DNA of 64,000 nucleotides. Origin: Sphingobium lignivorans (GTDB lineage: Bacteria > Pseudomonadota > Alphaproteobacteria > Sphingomonadales > Sphingomonadaceae). Below are positions 17,093-26,334 of this stretch, one piece after another. Under the pieces are notes generated by a model. The model did no database searches, was not told where the DNA came from, and saw only the letters and a program-made list of their open reading frames with translations. Every line of letters starts with the position of its first letter. Within the stretch, counting starts at the first letter, position 1. The DNA lies in contig NZ_JACHKA010000001.1 of the NCBI RefSeq assembly GCF_014203955.1, positions 1,302,001 to 1,366,000 on the forward strand, written 5' to 3'. Both the position numbers and the translations under genes were made by a program.

Positions 17093-19957
17093 TTACTCCG
17101 CTGCTTCAGCCGTGAGGCTGGCCACGATCCGCCGTGAGCGCTCGGACCAGCTGTTGTAATCCTCCTGCCAGTCGGTCGGGCCGTTGGACGGGGTGATCTG
17201 CACGGCCGTCACCTTGTATTCGGGGCAGTTGGTGGCCCAGTCCGAATATTCGGTGGTGACGACATTGGCCTGCGTCGCAGGGTGGTGGAAGGTGGTGTAA
17301 ACCACGCCCGGTGCAACGCGCTCCGTGATCGTCGCCCGCAGGGTCGTCTCGCCGGTGCGGCTGGAGAGCTTCACCCAGTCGCCATCCTTGAGGCCGCGAT
17401 TCTCGGCGTCGGTCGGATGGATTTCCAGCAGATCCTCCGGGTGCCAGGCCGTGTTGCCGGTGCGCCGGGTCTGCGCGCCGACATTATACTGGCTGAGGAT
17501 GCGCCCGGTGGTGAGCAGCAGCGGGAAGCGCGGGCCGGTCTTCTCGTCGGTCGGCACATAGTCAGTCACGACGAACTTGCCCTTGCCGCGTACAAAGCCA
17601 TCGACGTGCATGATCGGCGAGCCTTCATGCGTGTCGTCCTTGACCGGCCATTGCAGCGATCCCTCGCGCTCCAGACGCGCCCAGGACACGCCCGCGAAGG
17701 ACGGGGTAAGACGCGCGATCTCGGCCAGGATCTGGCTCGGGTGCGTGTAGGTCCAGCCCAGATCGAGCGCATTGGCGAGCAACTGCGTGACTTCCCAGTC
17801 GGCATAGCCGTTGGCGGGCTCCATCACCTTGCGGACCGGCTGAATGCGCCGCTCGGCATTGGTGAAGGTGCCATCCTTCTCGAGGAAGGTGGAGCCGGGC
17901 AGGAAGATGTGCGCGTAGTTCGCCGTTTCGTTCAGGAAGAGGTCCTGGACGATCACGCACTCCATGGCCTTGAGGCCAGCCGCGACATGCACGGTGTTGG
18001 GATCGGACTGAAGAATATCCTCGCCCTGAATGTAAATCGCGCGGAACGAGCCGTCGAGCGCGGCATCCAGCATGTTGGGGATGCGCAGGCCCGGCTCGGA
18101 ATCGAGCGTGACGCCCCAATCCGCCTCGAAGAGCTTGCGCGTCTCTTCATCGCTGATGTGGCGATAGCCGGAGAGTTCGTGCGGGAAGCTGCCCATGTCG
18201 CAGGCGCCCTGCACGTTGTTCTGGCCGCGCAGCGGGTTCACGCCCACGCCCCGGCGGCCGATATTGCCGGTCACCATGGCGAGGTTGGCAATGGCCATGA
18301 CGGTCGAGCTGCCCTGGCTGTGCTCCGTGACGCCAAGGCCATAATAGATGGCGCCGTTGCCGCCGGTCGCGAACAGGCGGGCCGCGCCGCGCAGTTCCTC
18401 GGCGGGCACGCGGGTGACCGGCTCCAGAACCTCGGGGCTGTTGCGCTCCTGCGAAACAAAGGCCGCCCAGTCCTGATACTCGTCCCAGTCGCAACGCTCG
18501 CGGATGAACGCTTCGTCGGCCAGGCCTTCGGTCACGATGACATGCGCCATGGCGGTGAGCACGGCGACGTTGGTGCCGGGCTGCAGCGCGAGATGATGCT
18601 GCGCCTCGATATGCGGCGACTTGACCATGTCGGTGCGGCGCGGATCGATGACGATCAGCCTGGCGCCCTGGCGCAGGCGGCGCTTCATGCGGCTCGCGAA
18701 CACCGGGTGCCCGTCCGTCGGGTTGGCACCGATGATGAGGATCACGTCGCTGTCCATCACGCTGTCGAAATCCTGCGTGCCGGCCGAGGTGCCGAAGGTG
18801 GTCTTCAGGCCGTAACCGGTCGGCGAGTGGCAGACGCGCGCGCAGGTATCCACATTGTTCGCGCCGAAGCCGGCACGGATCAGCTTCTGGACGAGGAAGG
18901 TCTCCTCATTGGTGCAGCGCGAGGAGGTGATGCCACCCAGCGCGCGGGCGCCATGCTCCGCCTTGATGCGCTTCAGTTCGGAGGCGGCATAGCCGATCGC
19001 TTCCTCCCAGCTCACCACTTGCCAGGGATCGTCCACGGACTTGCGGATCATCGGCTCGGTGATGCGGTCCTGATGGTTGGCATAGCCCCAGGCGAAGCGG
19101 CCCTTGACGCAGCTGTGGCCGCGATTGGCCTTGCCGTCCTTCCAGGGAACCATGCGCACGAGCTGTTCGCCGCGCATTTCCGCGCGGAACGTGCAGCCCA
19201 CGCCGCAATAAGCGCAGGTGGTGACGACGGCGCGCTCGGGCTTGCCGATCTCGCGCATCGTCTTTTCCTGCAGCGTGCCGGTGGGGCAAGCCTGCACGCA
19301 GGCGCCGCAGGAGACGCACTCGGAGGAGAGGAAATCGTCGCTGGCAACGCCGGCGGACACCATGGAGCCGAAGCCCCGGCCCTCGATGGTCAGGGCGAAC
19401 GTGCCCTGCACTTCGTCACAGGCGCGCACGCAGCGCGAGCAGACGATGCACTTGGACGGATCGAAATCGAAATAGGGATTGGACTCGTCGGTCGCGAGGC
19501 CGAGATGGCTCTCGCCCTCATAGCCGTACCGCACGTCGCGCAGGCCCACGGCGGCGGCATTGTCCTGCAGCTCGCAATCGCCATTGTCCGAGCAGGTGAG
19601 GCAATCGAGCGGGTGATCGGAAATATAGAGTTCCATCACGCCCTTGCGCAGCTTCTGCAAGCGCGGGGTCTGCGTGTGGACGTTCATCCCTTCCATGGCG
19701 GGCGTGGTGCAGCTTGCCGGGGTGCCGCGCATGCCGTCCACTTCCACCAGGCACAGGCGGCAGGAGCCGAAGCTCTTCACATTGTCCGTGGCGCACAGCT
19801 TGGGGATGGAGCCGCCGCATTCGGCGGCCGCGCGCATCACGCTCGTGCCCTCGGGCACGGTGACCGAGCGCCCGTCAATGGTCAGGGTGACCAGCTTTTC
19901 CGATGTGGAGGCGGGAGTTCCGAAGTCGGCTTGCGGTTCATAGCCCATGGCGTTCAA
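17093..19957 (-). CDS. fdsA: NAD-dependent formate dehydrogenase alpha subunit (Mo-bis-MGD catalytic)
   Basis: Catalyses formate oxidation to CO2 at a molybdenum centre. 954 residues in the order seen in FdsA: N-terminal [2Fe-2S] domain (CGGSIPKLC...CRLC), NuoG-like segment (CLTCSDNGDCELQ), two [4Fe-4S] motifs (CIVCSRCVRACDE; CVSCGACVQACPTG), a further [4Fe-4S] motif CAYCGVGC, then the molybdopterin domain. The Mo-ligand is cysteine (ARVCHSPTGYGL), not selenocysteine, with the conserved His next to it. The C-terminal cofactor-binding domain ends near the TTFHHPATQANVVTTEYSDWATNCPEYK segment. The start overlaps the 3' end of mobA by 20 nt. Confidence 0.95.
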   Translation of the reverse strand: MNAMGYEPQADFGTPASTSEKLVTLTIDGRSVTVPEGTSVMRAAAECGGSIPKLCATDNVKSFGSCRLCLVEVDGMRGTPASCTTPAMEGMNVHTQTPRLQKLRKGVMELYISDHPLDCLTCSDNGDCELQDNAAAVGLRDVRYGYEGESHLGLATDESNPYFDFDPSKCIVCSRCVRACDEVQGTFALTIEGRGFGSMVSAGVASDDFLSSECVSCGACVQACPTGTLQEKTMREIGKPERAVVTTCAYCGVGCTFRAEMRGEQLVRMVPWKDGKANRGHSCVKGRFAWGYANHQDRITEPMIRKSVDDPWQVVSWEEAIGYAASELKRIKAEHGARALGGITSSRCTNEETFLVQKLIRAGFGANNVDTCARVCHSPTGYGLKTTFGTSAGTQDFDSVMDSDVILIIGANPTDGHPVFASRMKRRLRQGARLIVIDPRRTDMVKSPHIEAQHHLALQPGTNVAVLTAMAHVIVTEGLADEAFIRERCDWDEYQDWAAFVSQERNSPEVLEPVTRVPAEELRGAARLFATGGNGAIYYGLGVTEHSQGSSTVMAIANLAMVTGNIGRRGVGVNPLRGQNNVQGACDMGSFPHELSGYRHISDEETRKLFEADWGVTLDSEPGLRIPNMLDAALDGSFRAIYIQGEDILQSDPNTVHVAAGLKAMECVIVQDLFLNETANYAHIFLPGSTFLEKDGTFTNAERRIQPVRKVMEPANGYADWEVTQLLANALDLGWTYTHPSQILAEIARLTPSFAGVSWARLEREGSLQWPVKDDTHEGSPIMHVDGFVRGKGKFVVTDYVPTDEKTGPRFPLLLTTGRILSQYNVGAQTRRTGNTAWHPEDLLEIHPTDAENRGLKDGDWVKLSSRTGETTLRATITERVAPGVVYTTFHHPATQANVVTTEYSDWATNCPEYKVTAVQITPSNGPTDWQEDYNSWSERSRRIVASLTAEAAE

Positions 19958-20504
19958 CTCTCTCGAGGTCAGCAGCGGTGTTTATGTTAACAGGTTCGCG
20001 CGCCAGTTGCACGGCACGCGCTCCAATGCGGGATGCGAAGGCCTTCATGGAATGGGTTCCGTTCCCGTCCAGTATCGCGAGCGCGTCGGCGGCCGCCGCG
20101 GCGGGCCAGAGGCCGATGACCGGCAGGCTCTCCACATAAGCTGGGTAAGGGAACAGGCGCTTCAAGAGGTCTTGCGGCAAGTCGATGGCATCGCACGGCA
20201 CGCTCAGCACGGCCGGCAAGCCACGCGCCTGTGCTTCGAGCAGCGCGGCGGCGAGGCCACCGAGCGGGCCCATGCCGGCGGCGGGCTGGTCCGGAACGGT
20301 GGACATTCCGTCATGCGTGCGGCCGCAGACGATGACCTGTCCGCAATGAGTGGCGAGATTGTCCAGGGCATGATCGATGAGCGGGCGGCCATGAAAGCGG
20401 GCGAGCGCCTTGTCGCTGCCGAAGCGCGTCGACCTGCCGCCAGCGATCACGGCGCCGAGCACGGCGCTGCGATCGATACCGAGCAGGCCGGCGCAGCAGC
20501 TCAT
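19938..20504 (-). CDS. mobA: Molybdenum cofactor guanylyltransferase MobA
   Basis: Adds GMP to molybdopterin to make the guanine dinucleotide cofactor needed by FdsA. 188 residues with the nucleotide-binding N-terminus VLGAVIAGGRSTRFGSDKAL, the GMGPLGGLAAAL loop and VPCDAIDLP. The ATG at 20504 overlaps the fdsB stop (ATGA), which decides the start and shows coupling. Insertion of mobA between the beta and alpha subunit genes is unusual and means cofactor maturation is co-expressed with its client. Confidence 0.9.
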   Translation of the reverse strand: MSCCAGLLGIDRSAVLGAVIAGGRSTRFGSDKALARFHGRPLIDHALDNLATHCGQVIVCGRTHDGMSTVPDQPAAGMGPLGGLAAALLEAQARGLPAVLSVPCDAIDLPQDLLKRLFPYPAYVESLPVIGLWPAAAAADALAILDGNGTHSMKAFASRIGARAVQLAREPVNINTAADLERVERHGL

Positions 20505-22042
20505 TCGGCCGCTTCCGCCATGCGGGTCACGCCGAAATCCTCCGGCCAGTGCCGCAGTGCGCTGAGCACCGGATAAGGCGTGAAGCCGCCCAGCGCGCAG
20601 AGCGAGCCGAACTTCATCGTCTCGCACAGATCCTCGAGCAGCGTGATCTCGTCTTCCAGCGCGCGGGCGCTGCGCGGCGCATTGTGCATCTGGGGAAGAG
20701 CCTCGACGGTATCGCGTCCGCGCGGCGCACGGGCGAGGATGCGGTCGATCAGCTCCTTGCCGCGCGTCGAGCCGATGCGGCAGGGCGTGCACTTGCCGCA
20801 GCTTTCCACTGCGCAGAATTCCATGGCGAAGCGGGCCATTCCAGCCAGATCGGCGGTATCGTCGAACACGCAGATGCCGCCATGGCCGATCAGCGCGTCG
20901 ACAGCGGCATAAGCTTCATAATCGAAGGGAATGTCGAACTGGTCGGGGTGGATATAGGCGCCGAGCGGGCCGCCGACCTGCACGGCCTTCACCGGGCGTC
21001 CGCTGGCCGTGCCGCCGCCGATCTCGTTGACGAGCGTGCCGAGCGAGATGCCGAAGGCCGTCTCGAACAGGCCGCCATGCTTCACATTGCCCGCGAGCTG
21101 AATCGGCATGGTCCCGCGCGAGCGGCCGAGCCCGTAATCCGCATAGAATGTCGCGCCGTCGGCCAGGATGTGCGTCACCGCGCAGAGCGACAGGAGATTG
21201 TTGACCACGGTGGGCTTGCCGAACAGGCCCTCCAGAGCGGGCAGCGGCGGCTTGGCGCGCACTTCGCCGCGCTTGCCTTCCAGGCTGTTGAGCAGCGAGG
21301 TCTCCTCGCCGCAGACATAGGCGCCGGCGCCCTCGCGCACTTCCAGATGGAACGGGGCGATGATGTGGGCGCTCTTGTGGATCGCCTGCTCAAGCTTGGC
21401 GATGGCGTGCGGATATTCGGAACGGACGTAGATATAGCCCTTGCTCGCACCCACCGCGAAGCCGGCGATCGCCATGCCCTCGATGAGCTGATAGGGGTCG
21501 CCCTCCATGATCATGCGGTCGGCGAATGTCGCGCTGTCGCCTTCGTCGGCATTGCAGACGATATATTTCTGATCCGCCCTGGCAGCGGCGACGGTGCGCC
21601 ACTTGATGCCGGTGGGGAAGCCGGCGCCGCCGCGACCGCGCAGGCCGGACGCCACCACTTCCTCGATCGTCGCTTCCGGGCCCAGCTCACGTGCGCGGCC
21701 CAGGCCTTTCCAGCCGTCGGTCGCTTCATAGTCATCGAGGCTGAGCGGGCGCGTCTTGCCGGCGCGCGCGAAGGTCAGGCGCTGCTGCGCGACAATGAAG
21801 GGATGCGCCGCGACCGGCCCGATGCAGAGCGCGTCCGCGCCGCCATCAAGGATGGCCTGCACGTCGGCCGGCGTCACGGGGCCGAAGCCGACGCCGTTCA
21901 CTTCCACCAGCGGTTCCAGCCAGTGCATGCCCCAGCTCGACACGCGCTCCACGGCGGCGCCGGCTTTCTCGAATGCAGCGGCGACGTCGTCCGCGCCGCA
22001 GGCAAGCGCCAGCGCGTCATCGGAAATGCGCACGGTCATCAT
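20501..22042 (-). CDS. fdsB: Formate dehydrogenase beta subunit, NuoF-like (NADH/FMN)
   Basis: Diaphorase subunit passing electrons from FdsA to NAD+. 513 residues: an N-terminal thioredoxin-like domain, the GLRGRGGAGFPTGIKW FMN/NADH-binding segment, YICGEE-type flavin loop (YVCGEETSLLNSLEG) and the C-terminal [4Fe-4S] motif ESCGKCTPCRIG. The ATG at 22042 shares one base with the fdsG stop (TGATG), fixing the start. Confidence 0.93.
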   Translation of the reverse strand: MMTVRISDDALALACGADDVAAAFEKAGAAVERVSSWGMHWLEPLVEVNGVGFGPVTPADVQAILDGGADALCIGPVAAHPFIVAQQRLTFARAGKTRPLSLDDYEATDGWKGLGRARELGPEATIEEVVASGLRGRGGAGFPTGIKWRTVAAARADQKYIVCNADEGDSATFADRMIMEGDPYQLIEGMAIAGFAVGASKGYIYVRSEYPHAIAKLEQAIHKSAHIIAPFHLEVREGAGAYVCGEETSLLNSLEGKRGEVRAKPPLPALEGLFGKPTVVNNLLSLCAVTHILADGATFYADYGLGRSRGTMPIQLAGNVKHGGLFETAFGISLGTLVNEIGGGTASGRPVKAVQVGGPLGAYIHPDQFDIPFDYEAYAAVDALIGHGGICVFDDTADLAGMARFAMEFCAVESCGKCTPCRIGSTRGKELIDRILARAPRGRDTVEALPQMHNAPRSARALEDEITLLEDLCETMKFGSLCALGGFTPYPVLSALRHWPEDFGVTRMAEAAE

Positions 22043-22476
22043 CACGCCATCTCCCCGATCAGCGCCGTCAGCTTCGCGCTGTCCAGCCGGGCATGGACGG
22101 TCTTGCCGACCATCGCATTGGGCCCCACAGTGCACAGGCCGAGGCAATAAACGGTTTCCACCGCCACGCGATCGCCCGCTACAGCTTCCGCCGCGCCCAC
22201 GAGCGCCTCGACGCCGCGCGACTTGCAGGCTTCCGCCCGGCAGAGCTTGAGCACCGGCTTGCCTGCCGGCTCGCTGCGGAAATCATGATAGAAGCTCACC
22301 ACGCCATGCACTTCGGCGCGGCTGAGATTCAGCGCGCCGGCGATCCGCCGCTTGGCTTCCTCGCTGACATGGCCGAACTCGGCCTGGATGTCGTGCAGGA
22401 TGGGAAGGAGAGGGCCTTCGCGGCGGCTATGGCTCGCGATGATCTCGTCCAGCCGGTCGGCCTTGCCGTCATTCAC
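22042..22476 (-). CDS. fdsG: Formate dehydrogenase gamma subunit, NuoE-like [2Fe-2S]
   Basis: 144-residue thioredoxin-fold [2Fe-2S] protein, the first gene of the leftward fds operon. It has PLLPILHDIQAEFGHV, HGVVSFYHDF, and the four cluster cysteines in LKLCRAEACKSRG and VYCLGLCTVGP. Works with FdsB in electron transfer to NAD+. The region 22477-22618 upstream is locally AT-richer (TTTTTTGCG, GTAAAATTCG) and should hold the operon promoter, though no clear consensus was found. Confidence 0.92.
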   Translation of the reverse strand: MNDGKADRLDEIIASHSRREGPLLPILHDIQAEFGHVSEEAKRRIAGALNLSRAEVHGVVSFYHDFRSEPAGKPVLKLCRAEACKSRGVEALVGAAEAVAGDRVAVETVYCLGLCTVGPNAMVGKTVHARLDSAKLTALIGEMA

Positions 22477-22618
22477 GCGCGCATCTCCCAGACTTTCTCT
22501 CGTAAAATTCGTTTGTCTTACTGCCTATTTTTTGCGCCGCTGGCAAGGGCAAAGCGCAGCATTGCGCCGGGATGTTGCTGCGCGAAACGCTGCGGAATCG
22601 GGGCGACGGAAGGCGTGC

Positions 22619-23083
22619 TCAGCCGGTGCGGCGGCCGAAGGTGCGCGGGGCGGTGCCGAAGGTTACGGGCCGCGTTCCGGCCAAGCCGGGCATCGGGGGG
22701 CGCGGGGTGCCCGAGGGCGGGGCTGCGGACTCGAGAAGCGCCAGCGTCTCGTTGAAGCAGCCGCGCAGCATGGCGACTTCGCCGCCCACTTCGCTCGGCG
22801 CGAGCCGCTGCTCGACGCAGCGACGGGCCGTCTGCTCGATCGATTCGGCAATGCCGCCCAGGCGTCGCGCGCCGAACTGGAGCGATTCGCCCTTCAGCGT
22901 GTGCGCCGGAATCACCATCGCGGCAGCATTGCCCTGCGTGAAGGCCTCCTCGATGGCGCGGATGGACCGCGCGCCATCCTCGCGGAAATAGCCCAGGATG
23001 CGCGCCATGCCCGCACCCATGACGGCACGCGCCTGCGCCAGCTCGGACTGGTCTACCAGTGGTGTCTCATAATGAAAGGACAT
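22619..23083 (-). CDS. Hpt-domain histidine phosphotransfer protein
   Basis: A 154-residue single-domain phosphorelay protein. The Hpt core is four-helical with the phospho-accepting His in AMVIPAHTLKGESLQFGARRLGGIAESIEQ; the C-terminal 35 residues are Pro/Gly/Arg-rich and probably disordered. It would shuttle phosphate between a hybrid kinase and a response regulator not present in this window. The start at 23083 is preferred (AGG just upstream); ATGs at 23092 and 23107 are possible. Stand-alone gene on the minus strand next to the der cluster. Confidence 0.8.
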   Translation of the reverse strand: MSFHYETPLVDQSELAQARAVMGAGMARILGYFREDGARSIRAIEEAFTQGNAAAMVIPAHTLKGESLQFGARRLGGIAESIEQTARRCVEQRLAPSEVGGEVAMLRGCFNETLALLESAAPPSGTPRPPMPGLAGTRPVTFGTAPRTFGRRTG

Positions 23084-23164
23084 GGCCTGCATCCTATCCC
23101 AAGGCATCCCGGAGGGGGCTTCATTATGGCCAGGGCGGAGTAAAGGGCGGCTTAACGCTGCGGG

Positions 23165-23422
23165 TCAGGTGCGCGGACGGCCGATCCGGAACTCGGCATG
23201 GCCGGGCAGCTCGCGGACGTCGAGGCTCCAGCCATGGGCCTGCGCCAGGGCGGGCACGTCTATCAGGGCCACCGGATCGTCGGCGAGCAGCAGGATCGCT
23301 TCGTGCTGGCGCATCTCACGCGCGGCGCGCAGCACTGGCCAGGGGCATTTCAGGCCGCGCGTGTCGATCCGGGCCGGGCCGGCGACCTCGTCGGTCTCCG
23401 GCTCAGTTCTTCTTGTTGTCAA
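23165..23422 (-). CDS. TusA/SirA-like sulfur-carrier protein
   Basis: About 85 residues with the TusA-family N-terminal motif [20 protein letters not shown] (CPxP cysteine), a central [23 protein letters not shown] and a final strand pair. The family carries persulfide sulfur for tRNA modification or cofactor synthesis. No ATG or GTG exists in frame after the der stop; the nearest usable codon is TTG at 23422, inside the last 20 nt of der, so it is likely translated by coupling to der. That unusual start is why the 5' end is uncertain. Confidence 0.7.
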   Translation of the reverse strand: MTTRRTEPETDEVAGPARIDTRGLKCPWPVLRAAREMRQHEAILLLADDPVALIDVPALAQAHGWSLDVRELPGHAEFRIGRPRT

Positions 23423-24779
23423 AGGGATTGCGCGCGCTGCGCAGGTTGAGGCGGATGGGCACGCCCGAGAAGTCCAGTTCCCGCCGGATGCCATTGACGA
23501 GATAGCGCCGGTAGCTTTCCGGCAGCTCATCGAGCCGGGTGCCGAACAGCACGAACGTGGGCGGGCGGATGCGGGCCTGCGTGATGTAGCGCAGCTTGAT
23601 GCGCCGGCCGCCCGGCGCCGGCGGCGGATTGGCTTCCAGCGCGGAGTCGAACCAGCGGTTGAGCAGGCTGGTCGGCACGCGCTGCGACCAGCGGCTGCGC
23701 GTGTCGAACGCCGCGCCGAGCAAGTCATCGAGACCCTTTCCGGTCGCGCCGGACACGGTGAGCAGGGGCACGCCGCGTACCTGCGCCAGTCCTTCATCCA
23801 GCGCCTTGCGCACGCCCTGGTAAAGCGAGGAGCCGTTCTCGGCGACGTCCCATTTGTTGAGCGCGATGACGAGCGCGCGGCCCTCGCTCAGCACCTTGTC
23901 GGCGATCCTGAGATCCTGCGCTTCCAGCCCTTTGGTGGCGTCGAGCAGCAGCACGACCACCTCGGCGAAGTCGACGGCGCGCAGGGCATCGGAGACGGAA
24001 AGTTTCTCCAGCTTGTCCTGCACCTTGGCGCGCTTGCGCATGCCGGCGGTGTCGATCAGCCGCACCGGCCGCACGCGCCCGTCAGGCGCATGCCAAGTCC
24101 AGTCGACGGCAATGCTGTCCCGCGTGATGCCCGCCTCCGGGCCGGTGATCAGTCGGTCCTCGCCCAGGATGCGATTGATGAGCGTGGACTTGCCCGCATT
24201 GGGACGGCCGACGATGGCGAGCTGGAGCGGCGCATTATCGTCCGCTTCCTCATCGTCGCCCGCTTCTTCCTCCTCGTCCTCGTCCCGCTCGACATGGGGG
24301 CGAATGGCCTCGAACAGGTCCGCGAGGCCAAGCCCATGCTCGGCGGAGAATGCGATCGGTTCTCCGAAGCCAAGCGCATAGGCTTCCATCAGCCCGGCGT
24401 CGGCAGCGGAGCCTTCCGCCTTATTGGCCATCAGGACGACGGGCGTGTCACCGGCGCGCAGCCAGCGGGCGATATGCTCGTCGAGCGGCGTGACGCCCGC
24501 GCGCGCGTCGATCATCAGCAGGGCGACGGAGGCCCCACGCACCGCCATTTCCGTCTGTGCCCGCATGCGGCCCGGCAAGGTCTGCGGATCGTCTTCCTCG
24601 AAACCGGCCGTGTCGACGATGCGGAACTTGAGGCCCAGCAGCTCGGCATCGCCTTCCCGCCGGTCACGCGTCACGCCCGGCTGATCGTCGACAAGCGCGA
24701 TCCTCTTGCCCACGAGGCGGTTGAACAGGGTCGACTTGCCGACATTCGGCCGGCCGACAATGGCGACGACGGGGAGCAT
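23403..24779 (-). CDS. der: GTPase Der (EngA), 50S ribosome assembly
   Basis: Essential double-GTPase for 50S maturation. 458 residues with two tandem G domains: first [16 protein letters not shown] / DTAGFEED / NKAEG and second [16 protein letters not shown] / [11 protein letters not shown] / NKWD, then a C-terminal KH-like domain ending in a Lys/Asn tail. An acidic insert ([15 protein letters not shown]) links the two G domains. The ATG at 24779 gives the usual Der N-terminus [14 protein letters not shown]; an upstream in-frame ATG is not conserved. Confidence 0.96.
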   Translation of the reverse strand: MLPVVAIVGRPNVGKSTLFNRLVGKRIALVDDQPGVTRDRREGDAELLGLKFRIVDTAGFEEDDPQTLPGRMRAQTEMAVRGASVALLMIDARAGVTPLDEHIARWLRAGDTPVVLMANKAEGSAADAGLMEAYALGFGEPIAFSAEHGLGLADLFEAIRPHVERDEDEEEEAGDDEEADDNAPLQLAIVGRPNAGKSTLINRILGEDRLITGPEAGITRDSIAVDWTWHAPDGRVRPVRLIDTAGMRKRAKVQDKLEKLSVSDALRAVDFAEVVVLLLDATKGLEAQDLRIADKVLSEGRALVIALNKWDVAENGSSLYQGVRKALDEGLAQVRGVPLLTVSGATGKGLDDLLGAAFDTRSRWSQRVPTSLLNRWFDSALEANPPPAPGGRRIKLRYITQARIRPPTFVLFGTRLDELPESYRRYLVNGIRRELDFSGVPIRLNLRSARNPFDNKKN

Positions 24780-24988
24780 GGGGCAGTGTCCTGACAGAGG
24801 GTTCATCGATTGCGCCTGCATCGGCAGGAGCCCGGGCCGGCGAAGATCGCCGCAGTCATCCCGGGTTCCCGCGCCTGCAGGAACGATTGCTGGTTACATG
24901 GCGTCGCCGCCGACCTCAAGTGCCGGCCGCCCTGCACCTGCCGGAGCCGCGTGCCTTAGCGGTCTTCCAGAAGGCGCGGCCCGGGCGA

Positions 24989-26323
24989 TCAGCGATAGGC
25001 GAGGATGCGGCCGTCGTCGGCGAGCAGATAGAGCATGTTGCCCGCCACGACCGGCGAAAGCGAAACGCCCCGATTGAGATCCTGCTCGGACAGGATGGCG
25101 CCGGTCGTCGGATTGGCAAAGACGAGCGCGCCTTCCGTCGACACCAGGATCAGCTTGTTGCCGGCCACGACCGGACCGCGCCAGCGGATCGGACCTTCCT
25201 TCTTCTTCGGTTTGCGCCAGGCGGGAAGGTCGCTGATCCAGCGCACCTTGCCGGTCGAGCGGGTGATGCAGAAGAGCTTGGCCTTGTCGGTGACCACGAA
25301 CACCCAGTCGCCCACCACCAGCGGCGTCGACACGCCGCCGATATTGAGTTCCCACAGGCGCTGGCCGCTGACCAGCTCATAGGATGCCATGCGCCCGCCC
25401 TCGCCGATGGCGAAGACGCGGCCCCGATCGATCACCGGGTCGGCATCGATGTCCGTGAGAGTGGAGACGGAGGTCGAGATGCTGGTCTTGCTCAGCGCAT
25501 CGCCCCAGAGCGCCCGGCCGTTCTCGTAGCGATATGCGGTCAGCTCGCCCGAGCTGTAGCCCGCGATCACCGAACCCTGGGCGGCGGAAGGGGCCGCCAC
25601 GCCGAACACGCCCGTCGATTCGAGCGTGCCGGAATCGGACCAGATGACAGCGCCATCCGTCTCGTTGAGCGCGAAGAGCTGGTTGTCCTGGCTCATCACA
25701 TAGACATTGCCGTTGGAAAGCGTCGGTGATCCGCGCAACGGGCCGCCGGGCCGGACCTTCCAGATGATGGTGCCGTCGGCGGCATTGAGGGCGGCCACGT
25801 CGCCGATGCCGGTCGTCGCGTACACACGCTCGCCATCGACGCTCACGCCGCCGCCGAACTGGACGCTGCCGCGATCATCCTTGGCGCGGACGCTGGATGT
25901 CCACAGGCGGGCGCCGGTTTGGGCATCGAAAGCGTAGACCACGGCCTCGGTGTCGATCACGTAGAGCTTGCCCAGCGCGATCACGGGCGGGGAGGCGAGG
26001 CGGGCGCGATTGCTGCCGCCGGTGATCGAGGCCGTCCAGACCTGCTGCGTGCCCTCGCCAAGCGCCACATGGCCGATGGCCTTGGACGCCCGGCCGCCGG
26101 ACTGCGGCCAATCCGCGTTGGAGGCCGGGGGCGGCAGGGTAACCTCCAGCGCGGCCACGCTTTCATCCGGATTCACCACCTCGGTGCCGCTCAGGATGGA
26201 GGTGCGCTCGCCATGGACGGGCGTCTTGGGGCCGCTCTTGCGTCCCCCGCAGCCGGTCAGCACCAATGCGACAGGCAGGACCATCAGGGCGGCACGAAAG
26301 CTCATGCGACGATTCATCATCAT
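24989..26323 (-). CDS. bamB: Outer-membrane assembly lipoprotein BamB (PQQ-repeat beta-propeller)
   Basis: Accessory BAM-complex lipoprotein. 444 residues: a signal peptide ending in a lipobox (VLTGCGG, Cys about residue 25), followed by repeated propeller blades of the PQQ type such as LYVIDTEAVVYAFDAQTGARLW and VYATTGIGDVAALNAADGTIIWK. It lies 11 nt after the YfgM-like gene and upstream of der, the conserved yfgM-bamB-der order. The 209-nt gap to der (24780-24988) contains GC-rich inverted repeats but no gene. Confidence 0.92.
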   Translation of the reverse strand: MMMNRRMSFRAALMVLPVALVLTGCGGRKSGPKTPVHGERTSILSGTEVVNPDESVAALEVTLPPPASNADWPQSGGRASKAIGHVALGEGTQQVWTASITGGSNRARLASPPVIALGKLYVIDTEAVVYAFDAQTGARLWTSSVRAKDDRGSVQFGGGVSVDGERVYATTGIGDVAALNAADGTIIWKVRPGGPLRGSPTLSNGNVYVMSQDNQLFALNETDGAVIWSDSGTLESTGVFGVAAPSAAQGSVIAGYSSGELTAYRYENGRALWGDALSKTSISTSVSTLTDIDADPVIDRGRVFAIGEGGRMASYELVSGQRLWELNIGGVSTPLVVGDWVFVVTDKAKLFCITRSTGKVRWISDLPAWRKPKKKEGPIRWRGPVVAGNKLILVSTEGALVFANPTTGAILSEQDLNRGVSLSPVVAGNMLYLLADDGRILAYR

Positions 26324-26334
26324 ATTCTTGTCTT

